A stretch of DNA of 51,496 nt from Acidimicrobiaceae bacterium (GTDB taxonomy: Bacteria > Actinomycetota > Acidimicrobiia > Acidimicrobiales > MedAcidi-G1). The stretch spans positions 1-51,496 of the forward strand of contig NZBE01000004.1 in assembly GCA_002687745.1 (NCBI GenBank), read 5' to 3'. This document shows positions 17,869 through 26,229 of the stretch, piece after piece (position 1 is the stretch's first letter; each line of letters begins with the position of its first letter). Both the position numbers and the translations under genes were made by a program. A model generated the notes under the pieces. It did no database searches and was not told the DNA's origin. It saw only the letters and a list, made by a program, of their open reading frames with translations.

Positions 17869-19173
17869 TCAGTCGAAGGTGATGCGGCGAAGGGGGGGCT
17901 CGAGCACCGATGCCGTACGCCCCTCCGACTCGGCCAGCACCGCTGGATCGGCGCCCGGCGGGTTGTCAATGCCGAGCGGCACTATCTCGTAGGTGGAGCG
18001 GTCGACCCATGTGGGCACGTAGCCGGCATCTACCACGGCAACCGAACCATCGGGCCGGTCGGCCACGGCGAACCACGCGACCACACCGTCCTGGGTGGAG
18101 TCAGGACATTCTGGACGGCAGTTCCTGCGCTCATCACCCGGCTGGTTCGACAGGAAGTTGCCCAGCCCGATGGCCGCGTACTTGTCTGAGAACTGCAGCA
18201 CAGGTTGGATCACATGTGCCTGGTGGCCGATCAGCAGGTCGATCACCGGAGATGCGAGGAGTTGTGCCGACACCTCGGCCTGCCTGTCCGTGGGCTCGCT
18301 CTGGTACTCGATTCCCCAGTGGATGCTGACCACGACGAACTCGGCACCCTCGGCCACCGCCACCTCGGCGTCGGTTACAACCTTCACCGGATCGAGGCTT
18401 GCGACCAGCCATGGCGGGTCGGTTGGAAGTGAGGCCCCGTTCATGATGTCGGTGTAGGACAGGTGAGCCACAGAGATGCTGCCCGGGGCGAACCAGGCCG
18501 GTCCTGCCCCGGCCTGGTCGAGGGCCATGCCGGAATGGGCCACACCCGCCCGGTCCAGGTGGCTCAGGGTGGCACGTACACCTGAGGCTCCGGCATCCAG
18601 GCTGTGGTTGGATGCCACCGAGCAACCGTCGTAGCCGGCCGCACCGATGGCATCTGCCAACTCGAACGGCACCCGGAAGTTCGGGTAGTAGACGAGGTCG
18701 CTGTTGTCCTCCGACAGCGGCGTCTCCAGGTGGCATATAGCGAGGTCGGCACCGGCCAGCACCGGCTGGACACGCCTGAACATGGGGTTGAAGTCGTAGG
18801 CACTGTCGCTGCCGTAGAAGCCGGCCATGTCGGCCACGTATTCGTGAACCAGCAGGTCGCCGGTGGCCACCATTGTGAAGGTGCGTGCCTCGAACGGGAG
18901 TGTCGTGGTGGTGGGGGACCCCTGGGGGAGGCTGGTTTCGGACCCGCCGTCGGCTGGTGTCTGGGGAGGTGCGGTGGTGGTGGCAGGAGCCGGACCACTC
19001 TCGTCGCGGCTGACCCCGGTGAGCGTTGTCAGGTCAATCGACAGGTCCGCCCAGATCATCACGAGCGCAACGGTGAAGAAGGCCATGAGCATCCTCGTCA
19101 GGTGCCATGCCACCCGGCGCTCCGTCTCGGACATGACGTCGTGTTCCGGGTCGATACCGGTGGGGTCGCTCAT
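17869..19173 (-). CDS. CapA-like metallophosphoesterase, membrane-anchored
   Basis: Protein of 434 residues of the CapA/PgsA family, linked to poly-gamma-glutamate and other surface polymers. An N-terminal membrane helix at about residues 28-44 is followed by a Pro/Thr-rich linker and then the catalytic domain outside the cell. Metal-site motifs are all present: TGDLLVHEYV, CHLETPLS, SNHSLDAG, SIHWGIEY and IGHQAHVIQP. Its ATG overlaps the stop of the upstream amidohydrolase-like gene by four bases (ATGA), so the two proteins are translationally coupled and presumably work together at the cell surface. Substrate unknown. Confidence 0.85.
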   Translation of the reverse strand: MSDPTGIDPEHDVMSETERRVAWHLTRMLMAFFTVALVMIWADLSIDLTTLTGVSRDESGPAPATTTAPPQTPADGGSETSLPQGSPTTTTLPFEARTFTMVATGDLLVHEYVADMAGFYGSDSAYDFNPMFRRVQPVLAGADLAICHLETPLSEDNSDLVYYPNFRVPFELADAIGAAGYDGCSVASNHSLDAGASGVRATLSHLDRAGVAHSGMALDQAGAGPAWFAPGSISVAHLSYTDIMNGASLPTDPPWLVASLDPVKVVTDAEVAVAEGAEFVVVSIHWGIEYQSEPTDRQAEVSAQLLASPVIDLLIGHQAHVIQPVLQFSDKYAAIGLGNFLSNQPGDERRNCRPECPDSTQDGVVAWFAVADRPDGSVAVVDAGYVPTWVDRSTYEIVPLGIDNPPGADPAVLAESEGRTASVLEPPLRRITFD

Positions 19174-20786
19174 GTCAGGTCGCGCAGGATCGGTACGCCT
19201 GGCCTCACGTCCCGGTTGTTGACCCCGTTGGTCCGAACGGCCCGACCAGCGACCAGAACGTGGCGCACCCCCTCGGCCTCACGGGCCGGGTCGGCAATGG
19301 TCGACCGGTCGATGATGGTCGCCGGGTCAAAGACGGTGATGTCGGCAACAGCACCCGACTGGATGCGACCTCGCCGTGCCATGCCGGAACTGATGTCACC
19401 CAGCATCCTGGCCGGGAGGATCGTCATCCTGGCCAGAGCATCGGGCAGGGAGAGCAGACCACGCTCGCGTACGTAGTGGCCGAGCACCCGGCTGAAACAA
19501 CCCGTGGAACGGGGATGGTTCTTGTGGGGACGCTCCAGGATGGCATCGGAGCCGATCATCACCCAGGGTGTGAGCAGCGAGGTATCGATGTCCTCGTCGC
19601 TCATGGCGAATGCCGCCGTCAGCGTGTTGTTCCTCCGGGCGGCCTTGAAGGTCTCCTCGGTGAGCCGCTCGTTGGTGCCGGCAATCTGGAGGTCTTCCCA
19701 GGAAATGCCGTACTTCTGGCGGAAGTTGTTGTAGCGCTCGGTGGCAGCGTAGGTGGCCCAGAACCTGTATGGATAGGTGCATGCTGTGATCGAGAGGCCC
19801 GAGGAGCGTGCAGCCTCCAGTTGAGCGATTGCCTCGGCCATTCGACCGGTTCCACCGGTGGAGTTGATGTGCTCCATGTGGATCCGACAGCCCGTCTGGG
19901 TGGCCACCCTTATGGCCTCGTCGAGGGCCTCCTCCTGGGTGCCCGGTGTGAGGTTCTCCGAGTAGCGGACATGCAGGCACAGTGGCACCGAGAAACGGGC
20001 AGCCACCTCGCCGTGGCGGAGCATCTCATCGAAGCTGACGTCAACGGTGTACTCGGGCTGCTCGTGGATGCCCAGTGCTCCCGCCAACAGGTCGGATTCG
20101 GCCCGTCCGACAAGCTCGTCGAGATCATCTCCACGGGCCCTGCCGATTCCCAGGTCCATGATCTTGCGGTGCTCTGCCTGGTCGGCGGCGCCGCCGTAGT
20201 TGACCGGAGGGTCGTTGTCTGCTGCCTTGTCGAGGAAGTCGGCCATCGGATCGTCGATGCCGTGGAGGTTCAGGTTGGTGGTTACGCCGTCGGCAACCTT
20301 GAACCACTCGCCGTAGCCGTTGGGTGGGTACGAGAGGATGTCGATGAAGCCCGGGGACACCACAAGGCCGGTGGCGTCGATGGTTCCAGCGGCGGTGAGG
20401 GGTTCGAGGCTGATCCGGGTGATCGTGTCTCCGTCGATACCAACGTGGGCCACGGCATCGAACCCCGAGTCGGGGTCGATTACCCGACCTCCGGAGATCA
20501 CCGTGTCGTAGACATGGTCGTCGGTGGCCGCCTCCACCGAGTCATCGAGTACTGGTGGCACTGTTGAGGTGCTGGTGGCCGGCGGGCCGGTCGTGGTGGT
20601 GGCCGGGAGCGACAGAGGTGTTGGCGCCGGTGCGGTCGACAGCCGTCTGGGTCGGGTGGTGATGCGCCGCAGAAGGGCAAGGTTGGCTGCACCGAAGCCC
20701 AGGCCGAACAGCACCCTGCGACGTGCAATGGCGGCAGGTCCCGACTCGACAGGCGTGTTCCCGTCGTCGGTCGGCTGGTCCTCCAT
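19170..20786 (-). CDS. Tat-exported D-aminoacylase-like protein, atypical metal site
   Basis: Amidohydrolase-fold protein of about 538 residues related to N-acyl-D-amino-acid deacylases. A twin-arginine signal is visible (ARRRVLFGLGFGAANLALL, near residues 21-40), then a Pro/Thr linker, then DTVISGGRVIDPDSGFDA. In active relatives the strand-1 motif is PGFIDxHxH; here it reads PGFIDILSYPP, so both His ligands are gone. The bridging Cys region is replaced by TTNLNLHGID. HMEHINSTG and the late Asp (MIGSDA) remain. It may be a pseudo-enzyme or use a different metal arrangement. The start at 20786 is chosen to suit the Tat signal; no strong ribosome site is seen. Coupled to the CapA-like gene. 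Confidence 0.75.
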   Translation of the reverse strand: MEDQPTDDGNTPVESGPAAIARRRVLFGLGFGAANLALLRRITTRPRRLSTAPAPTPLSLPATTTTGPPATSTSTVPPVLDDSVEAATDDHVYDTVISGGRVIDPDSGFDAVAHVGIDGDTITRISLEPLTAAGTIDATGLVVSPGFIDILSYPPNGYGEWFKVADGVTTNLNLHGIDDPMADFLDKAADNDPPVNYGGAADQAEHRKIMDLGIGRARGDDLDELVGRAESDLLAGALGIHEQPEYTVDVSFDEMLRHGEVAARFSVPLCLHVRYSENLTPGTQEEALDEAIRVATQTGCRIHMEHINSTGGTGRMAEAIAQLEAARSSGLSITACTYPYRFWATYAATERYNNFRQKYGISWEDLQIAGTNERLTEETFKAARRNNTLTAAFAMSDEDIDTSLLTPWVMIGSDAILERPHKNHPRSTGCFSRVLGHYVRERGLLSLPDALARMTILPARMLGDISSGMARRGRIQSGAVADITVFDPATIIDRSTIADPAREAEGVRHVLVAGRAVRTNGVNNRDVRPGVPILRDLT

Positions 20787-20880
20787 CGGGGCGACGTTAC
20801 CGGTGGAGCCCGCCGCGTACACGGCACAGGGATGTTCAGGGCGCGGCAACCGGACACCGGCAGCTGGCTAGCGTTGGAAC

Positions 20881-21921
20881 GTGGAAACCCGCCACCCCGG
20901 TGCACTCGCCGCCCTGGTAGTCGTTGGCCTGGCGACACTTGTGACCGCCATCGCAACCAGCGGTTCGGGTGACCTGTCGATGACCAGGGTGTCGGCCGAT
21001 CCACTGTCTGAGGTGCCTCCAGGTCTTGTCGTGGCCGAGCGGCATACCGGCGGCATCGGCCCCTACTACGGCCTGGGTGCATGGGTCGACTCGTATGACG
21101 CCGACCCGGCCTACACCTCGGGCCGGCCGACGGTGCAACCTGGTGATACAGCAGAGATGGCGGCCGTCGGAGTGCAGACCCTGTTCATGCAGGCAGCACG
21201 CTCTGATGACCGGGCAACCGGGCCGACCACCGACCCATGGGTGCTGGCCGAGTTCCTTATGAACGCCCACGCAGACGGCCTGGACGTTGTCGGCTGGTAC
21301 CTGCCCAAGTGGAGTTCCGACGAGGAGGACCTGGAGCGCCTCCTGGCGATACATGGGTTCGAGGTTCTGGGCCATCGCTTTGACGGCCTGGCTGTGGACA
21401 TCGAGTGGAACAGGGGCGAACTCGAAGACGATGCCAGGGAGCGCAGCCGTCGTCTGCTTCTGCTCTCTCTGCAACTTCGCGACTCCATCGGCGAGGCAAC
21501 CCTCGGAGGCATCGTGATGCCACCGATCGTGACAGACCAGATCAACCCCGACTTCTGGCCTGACTTTCCGTGGGCGGGGATTGCAGGCCTCTACGACGTG
21601 TGGCTACCCATGAACTACTGGTCGTTTCGCACCGAGGAACACGCCGATCCGCTCTACTACAGCGGTGAGAACATCAGGTTGCTGCGCCAGAACCTGCGCC
21701 ACGACGGTGCGGTGGTGCACGGCATCGGGGGCGTGGGTGCAGAGAGCGGCGACGTGTACGGCGCCGACGAGCCCTTGGCGGAACTCGATGACATGACCCT
21801 GTTCGTTCAGTCGTTGTCGGACACGGGAGCCATCGGGGGTTCCATCTACGACTGGGCGACCACAGGAGATGCAGCCAGGGAACGCCTGGCCGGACTGTTC
21901 GCTGAACAGCGAATCGGATAG
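20881..21921 (+). CDS. Secreted TIM-barrel, glycoside-hydrolase-like protein
   Basis: Unnamed protein of 346 residues with an N-terminal membrane or signal segment (LAALVVVGLATLVTAIA). The mature part looks like a (beta/alpha)8 glycosidase fold: LGAWVDSYDAD, GVQTLFMQAA, GLDVVGWYLPKW, FDGLAVDIEW (an acidic pair at a strand end, typical of a catalytic site) and VWLPMNYWSF. I do not recognise a specific family. GTG start; no good ribosome-binding site. It is divergent from the Tat-exported amidohydrolase-like gene with a gap of under 100 bases, so it may share regulation with that surface group. Confidence 0.65.
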   Translation: METRHPGALAALVVVGLATLVTAIATSGSGDLSMTRVSADPLSEVPPGLVVAERHTGGIGPYYGLGAWVDSYDADPAYTSGRPTVQPGDTAEMAAVGVQTLFMQAARSDDRATGPTTDPWVLAEFLMNAHADGLDVVGWYLPKWSSDEEDLERLLAIHGFEVLGHRFDGLAVDIEWNRGELEDDARERSRRLLLLSLQLRDSIGEATLGGIVMPPIVTDQINPDFWPDFPWAGIAGLYDVWLPMNYWSFRTEEHADPLYYSGENIRLLRQNLRHDGAVVHGIGGVGAESGDVYGADEPLAELDDMTLFVQSLSDTGAIGGSIYDWATTGDAARERLAGLFAEQRIG

Positions 21922-21933
21922 CAACGGGGCGCA

Positions 21934-22647
21934 TCAGTCGAGGCCCATGTGCTCAAGGGTCTCGTGAGACAGCAACTCCGTCAGGTCAGCGACGATCTCG
22001 ACCGGGTCGGGCAGCCCCGACTCGACGAGACGGTAGAGCGAGCCGTCATCGAGCCAGTCAGCGGCCGCCGGGTCGACCCCGGGAATCTCCAGAGAACCGT
22101 TGGAGCAGCGGAGGCGGACCTGAGCCCAGTCGTCGACCGGATCGGGGCACATCCGGGAGACGTCTCCCGGGGTGGGGGATGGTGACCCGAGAGGACGGTC
22201 CAGGACAGTAGTCAGAACGCGGTTGATCCAGATGTGGCTGAGGAAGCGCATCGGGTCGACTGCCGGCGGAGGCGTCGGCTGGCCGAGCAGTCGGCGAAGA
22301 AGGTCTGTGAGCAGCCCCTGACCACCTTCGAGCAACTCGACGTGACTGCCCCAGTCGACGGCTGTAGCCGGTGGGCCGTGTCGACCCAGCAGGTAGAGAA
22401 CCTCGGCACGCGGGGTCTCGGGCTGGCCGTTTCGTGAGACCTGTCCTGACACATGCAGACCCACGGCCGCCCAGCAGTCAGGAACGCTGTGCCCGACGAG
22501 GTCAGCCAGGTCGATGATGGGCTCTCTCAGGACCTGGATGGCACGGCGATGCCTGACAACACCGACCAGGAGGGGTAGGTCCGGGTTGACGAGCGTGACG
22601 AGTCGTGTCGCCAACTCGGCTGTTGAAGGTACCGGATGCAGGGCCAC
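21934..22647 (-). CDS. Hypothetical protein
   Basis: Protein of 237 residues of unknown function. The start GTG at 22647 is chosen because AAGGGAGG sits five bases upstream; a reading from 22932 would cross into the DNA methyltransferase promoter region. It has no signal peptide or membrane helix. A possible helical repeat of hydrophobic segments, LPLLVGVVRHRRAIQVL and PIIDLADLVGHSV, lies near the N-terminus, and three Cys are scattered (DCWAAVGL, RMCPDPV, RLRCSNG). The SLEIPGVDPAAADWLDDGSL segment suggests a compact alpha/beta C-terminus. Convergent with the TIM-barrel gene (12-base gap). No family recognised. Confidence 0.6.
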   Translation of the reverse strand: MALHPVPSTAELATRLVTLVNPDLPLLVGVVRHRRAIQVLREPIIDLADLVGHSVPDCWAAVGLHVSGQVSRNGQPETPRAEVLYLLGRHGPPATAVDWGSHVELLEGGQGLLTDLLRRLLGQPTPPPAVDPMRFLSHIWINRVLTTVLDRPLGSPSPTPGDVSRMCPDPVDDWAQVRLRCSNGSLEIPGVDPAAADWLDDGSLYRLVESGLPDPVEIVADLTELLSHETLEHMGLD

Positions 22648-22835
22648 GGGGGCCTCCCTTGACGAGGGGTGGGAGGCGGCCGAAGAGCCGGTCGCAAGGC
22701 TTGTGACGATCATCCCAGTCGGGTGGGACAGGCTCAAAGAGGTGCCTGTGGAGGCCCCAGGTGGCCAGCGCGCGCGGGTCGCGTAGCCTTGGGTGCCGGG
22801 CACTGCGTGGCCGGTCCAGCCGAAAGGGGGTCCAC

Positions 22836-24374
22836 GTGAGCGAGAAGCGCCAGCCAACCGCAACGACGGCCTTCGGGGTGGGCCGCCGTGAGAACCACGA
22901 TTCGTCGGCCTTCTACGCCCGATTCCGGCCACCAGAGGTGTCTGACGACGACGCCATCGCCGATGCCCCAGACCTCGGCGACGGCTGCATCCTGGGCGAC
23001 GCCCGCGACATGCACCACCTGCCCGACTCGTCGGTCGCCCTCGTGGTTACCTCGCCGCCCTACTTCGTCGGCAAGGAGTACGAGCTTGCTGTGGCCGGCA
23101 ACGGCTCACCCGGCATTCCGACCTCATACCTCGAGTACCTGGAGATGCTCTCTGAGGTGTTCACCGAATGTGTGAGGGTGCTTGAACCCGGTGGCCGCAT
23201 CGCCGTCAACGTGGCCAACCTGGGTCGCAAGCCCTACCGCAGCCTCTCGGCCGACATCATTCGCATCCTCCAGGACGACCTGGGACTGCTCCTCAGGGGC
23301 GAGGTCGTCTGGCAGAAGGCCGAGGGTGCGACGGGATCGGTGGCATGGGGCTCGTTTCGCAGGGCAGCCAACCCGGTGCTCCGCGACATGACCGAAAGGG
23401 TCGTCATCGCAAGCAAGGGGCGCTTCGACAGGGCACGTGTGCCGAGGAAGCGCGAGGAGGATGGCCTTCCCCACGAGAGCACCGTCACAACGGACGAGTT
23501 CATGGAGGCCACCCTCGACCTCTGGCGTATCGACCCGGAGCAGGCCAGCAGGGTCGGCCATCCGGCCCCGTTTCCTGTTGAGCTGCCCAGGCGTCTGATC
23601 GACCTCTACACCTACCGCGACGATCTTGTCCTCGACCCGTTCCTGGGTTCCGGCTCCACTCTCGTTGCGGCACTACGGGCCGGACGGCGCGGTGCCGGCT
23701 ACGACCTCGAATCCGAATACATCGACCTTGCACGCGAACGCCTCAGGACTGAGAGGGGACGCATCGAGGCGGGTGCCGTCGCCGAGTGGCGCCGCAGCGA
23801 CCTTGCTGGCCGGGCCGGGCCACAGGACGCCCTGTTTCCGGTGCTGAACGGCCACGACGACACCGAGCACCTGCTGGAACGTGCCGCAGAATCGGGCAAG
23901 AAGGTGGCTGACATCGCCGAGGGCATCCTGGTCGAGGCAGGCTTCGACATAGTCAAGGCCGGTGTGGTCCGCCGCGACCTCGGCGCACACTTCTCGTTTC
24001 TCGTAACTGACACGGCGGTCGGCCGCCAGTGGTACGTCGAGGTCTCTGGAGCGTTCACCACCGCAAGGCCCGGTATGCGGCGCACCGACGCCCTCTGGAA
24101 GACACTTGGGCGGGCCCACGTGCTGGCCAGCGGACACGCCGGCGATTCAGCCGGGGACCGCCCCCGACTGCTGGTGCTAACGCCCCGCCTGCCGCGCAGC
24201 GGAAGCGAAGGTGACCGTGCCATGCGGGCAGTCGGCGGATCCGGCTTCTTTGATGCCGTCGAGATGTTCGACGATGCGGCGGTGGAACGTCTACGTCACT
24301 ACGCCGAGAGTGCTCCCGATCGGCCGCTTCCAGGGTTCTGGGACGAAGACGAGATCTCCCACAGGTTCGCCTGA
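22836..24374 (+). CDS. DNA methyltransferase with extra C-terminal domain
   Basis: N4-cytosine/N6-adenine type DNA methyltransferase of 512 residues. Catalytic motif TSPPY is at residues 72-76 and the SAM motif DPFLGSGST at 267-275, the beta-class order. The core ends near residue 310. Another 200 residues follow, including AGFDIVKAGVVRRDLGAHFSF and GRQWYVEVSGAF, a beta-alpha-beta layout reminiscent of PD-(D/E)xK nucleases, but the usual D/ExK is read as EVS, so nuclease activity is doubtful. The GTG start at 22836 has AAGGGGGT four bases upstream. No restriction gene is adjacent; it may be a solitary, regulatory methyltransferase. Confidence 0.85.
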   Translation: MSEKRQPTATTAFGVGRRENHDSSAFYARFRPPEVSDDDAIADAPDLGDGCILGDARDMHHLPDSSVALVVTSPPYFVGKEYELAVAGNGSPGIPTSYLEYLEMLSEVFTECVRVLEPGGRIAVNVANLGRKPYRSLSADIIRILQDDLGLLLRGEVVWQKAEGATGSVAWGSFRRAANPVLRDMTERVVIASKGRFDRARVPRKREEDGLPHESTVTTDEFMEATLDLWRIDPEQASRVGHPAPFPVELPRRLIDLYTYRDDLVLDPFLGSGSTLVAALRAGRRGAGYDLESEYIDLARERLRTERGRIEAGAVAEWRRSDLAGRAGPQDALFPVLNGHDDTEHLLERAAESGKKVADIAEGILVEAGFDIVKAGVVRRDLGAHFSFLVTDTAVGRQWYVEVSGAFTTARPGMRRTDALWKTLGRAHVLASGHAGDSAGDRPRLLVLTPRLPRSGSEGDRAMRAVGGSGFFDAVEMFDDAAVERLRHYAESAPDRPLPGFWDEDEISHRFA

Positions 24375-24383
24375 CCGCACCGC

Positions 24384-25220
24384 TCAGCCTGCCCGGAACT
24401 CCACCTCGAAGAGGGACGGCCAGTACTTGCCTGTCAGGAGGAAGCGTCCAGTGGAAGGGTCGTGTGCGATGCCGTTCAGGACCGAGCCGGGGGCCAGCGA
24501 AGCCCTCTCCACCGGCAGCGAGGAGGCGTCAACTGCAGCAAACACGATTCCCGTGGTCGGGTCGATGCCGAGGATCGTGTCGGCCTTCCAGACGTTCGCC
24601 CAGACCGTTCCGTTGACGCACTCAAGTTCGTTCAGGAGTTCCTGAGGTAGTTCCTCCCGCGCAACCACCACGCTGCCCAGCGCATGGAAGTCAGCCGCTG
24701 ACCTGAACGTCAGGGTCGCCGAACCGTCGGACACGACCAGGGTCTCCGGGTCGAGCAGGCACACACCCCACCCCTCTCCCTCGTAGGACCAGGTGTCGAC
24801 GCGCTCAAGGTGGTCGAGGTCCCAAACTGTTGCGATGCCCGCCTTCCATGTGAGTTGGAGCAGGCGGCCACCGCCGATTGCCGTGATCCCCTCACCGAAC
24901 ACGGTGTCGTCTAGCCCTGTTGAGGCCAGGATCCCCCCGGTTGCCAGATCAACCTCACGGATCGTCGACGTGCCGTAGCGGCCCGTGCTCTCAAAGAGGC
25001 GTCCGTCGACCAACTCGAGACCCTGGGTGAAAGCGGTCGGATCGTGGGGGTGTTCGGCCACCACCTCGACGCGCATCTCACCTGTGGTACTGCCCGGTTC
25101 GGGTGCAGCAGGGCCGGACAGGGAAACGGGCGTCCCACCATCGCCAACGCCGCATGACGTTGCCAGGGTCAGCCCGCAGGCGAACACCGCGGCATGGAGG
25201 GATGCGGTTCCCGGGTTCAC
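24384..25220 (-). CDS. Glutaminyl-peptide cyclotransferase
   Basis: Five-bladed propeller enzyme of about 278 residues that forms N-terminal pyroglutamate from glutamine. Hallmarks: DPTAFTQGLELVDGRLFES near residues 63-81, GRYGTSTIREVDL, LNELECVNGTVWANVW, and LNGIAHDPSTGRFLLTGKYWP at the C-terminal end. A signal peptide ending in lipobox LATSC suggests it is a lipoprotein acting outside the membrane. The GTG at 25220 is preferred because it places the lipobox near residue 22; an ATG at 25304 would add an Arg-rich stretch and overlap the divergent hydrolase. Convergent with the methyltransferase gene. Confidence 0.88.
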   Translation of the reverse strand: MNPGTASLHAAVFACGLTLATSCGVGDGGTPVSLSGPAAPEPGSTTGEMRVEVVAEHPHDPTAFTQGLELVDGRLFESTGRYGTSTIREVDLATGGILASTGLDDTVFGEGITAIGGGRLLQLTWKAGIATVWDLDHLERVDTWSYEGEGWGVCLLDPETLVVSDGSATLTFRSAADFHALGSVVVAREELPQELLNELECVNGTVWANVWKADTILGIDPTTGIVFAAVDASSLPVERASLAPGSVLNGIAHDPSTGRFLLTGKYWPSLFEVEFRAG

Positions 25221-25272
25221 GGATCGTCGCCTGTGTAGGCGTGGCCGGCTCACGGTGTGGAAGGGTAGTGAT

Positions 25273-26154
25273 GTGAATGGGACCGGGCCCAGCGGCGGGT
25301 GCATTGAGCACGACGGCCTGGAGATCGCCTACCTGGACTGGCGTACCGCCGCAGGGGCCACCCACCATGAACCGCTCGTGGTTCTGCACCCCACCGGTTT
25401 CTGCGCCGGCGTGTTTGATCCCCTGGTGCCGCTGGTCGGTGGAACCTTTGAGGTCATCGGCGTTGACCTCCGCGGGCACGGTGCCAGCCAGACGGTTATC
25501 GCCGTGGATCAACTCGGCAATGACCAGATGGCGCTCGACGTCCTCGCCGTGGTCGACCATCTCGGCATCGACCGTTTCTGCCTCCTGGGGGTGTCGCTGG
25601 GTGGAGGCATCGCAATCGAGGTCGCCGCTGCAGCCCCTGGCAGGGTTGCGTCGATGATGCTCTGCGAGGCGATCGCAATCGACAGTGGCACCCGCGAGGC
25701 ACACCACTTTGCGTACGAGGGCGGAGAGCACCCGCTGGCTGTCGCAGCCAGGCGGCGTCGGCCGGTGTGGCCGGACCGGACCACTGTCGTGGAGTCGTAC
25801 GGCTCACGGCCACCGCTCAGCATCCTGGCTCCAGAAGTTCTCGACGCCTACGTGAGATGGGGTTTCGTCGACACCCCCGACGGCCAGGTGGAGTTGGCCT
25901 GTGCGCCAGACACAGAAGCCAACATCTTCGGGTCAGCCGAACGGCACGGACCCACCAGCACGTTTGAGCGCCTCGCCGACGTGACCTGTCCGGCGTCGGT
26001 TCTGGCCGGCACCGACACGAACCTGGAGCGACAGTGGTTCGAGGCCCAGGCCCGGCTGCTCGACACGGAACTGGTCCTGGTTGACGGAAGCCACTTCTTC
26101 CTCTTCGAGGACCTCGACAGGGGAGCATCGCTGATCCTCAAGCATCTGGGCTGA
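25273..26154 (+). CDS. Alpha/beta fold hydrolase
   Basis: Hydrolase of 293 residues. HPTGFCAGVFDPLV replaces the usual HG oxyanion motif; VDLRGHGAS is the classic loop, and the nucleophile elbow is LGVSLGGG at about residue 114. DTNLE and DGSHFFLFED supply the acid and His near the C-terminus. The GTG start at 25273 has GGAAGGG upstream; longer readings lie over the divergent cyclotransferase. No signal peptide. It is 75 bases upstream of the MBL-fold gene on the same strand, so possibly cotranscribed. Substrate unknown. Confidence 0.8.
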   Translation: MNGTGPSGGCIEHDGLEIAYLDWRTAAGATHHEPLVVLHPTGFCAGVFDPLVPLVGGTFEVIGVDLRGHGASQTVIAVDQLGNDQMALDVLAVVDHLGIDRFCLLGVSLGGGIAIEVAAAAPGRVASMMLCEAIAIDSGTREAHHFAYEGGEHPLAVAARRRRPVWPDRTTVVESYGSRPPLSILAPEVLDAYVRWGFVDTPDGQVELACAPDTEANIFGSAERHGPTSTFERLADVTCPASVLAGTDTNLERQWFEAQARLLDTELVLVDGSHFFLFEDLDRGASLILKHLG

Positions 26155-26229
26155 GCGTCTGATCCGGCGACCCCTCCACATGGTGTCTACGCTTTCGGTT
26201 CGCCGCCCCACACCTGACAGGAGCATCCG

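Noticed and set aside
24985-25272. Upstream extension of the hydrolase starting at 25273
   Set aside because: It runs antisense over the N-terminus of the glutaminyl cyclotransferase and lacks family sequence; the GTG at 25273 has a good ribosome site.
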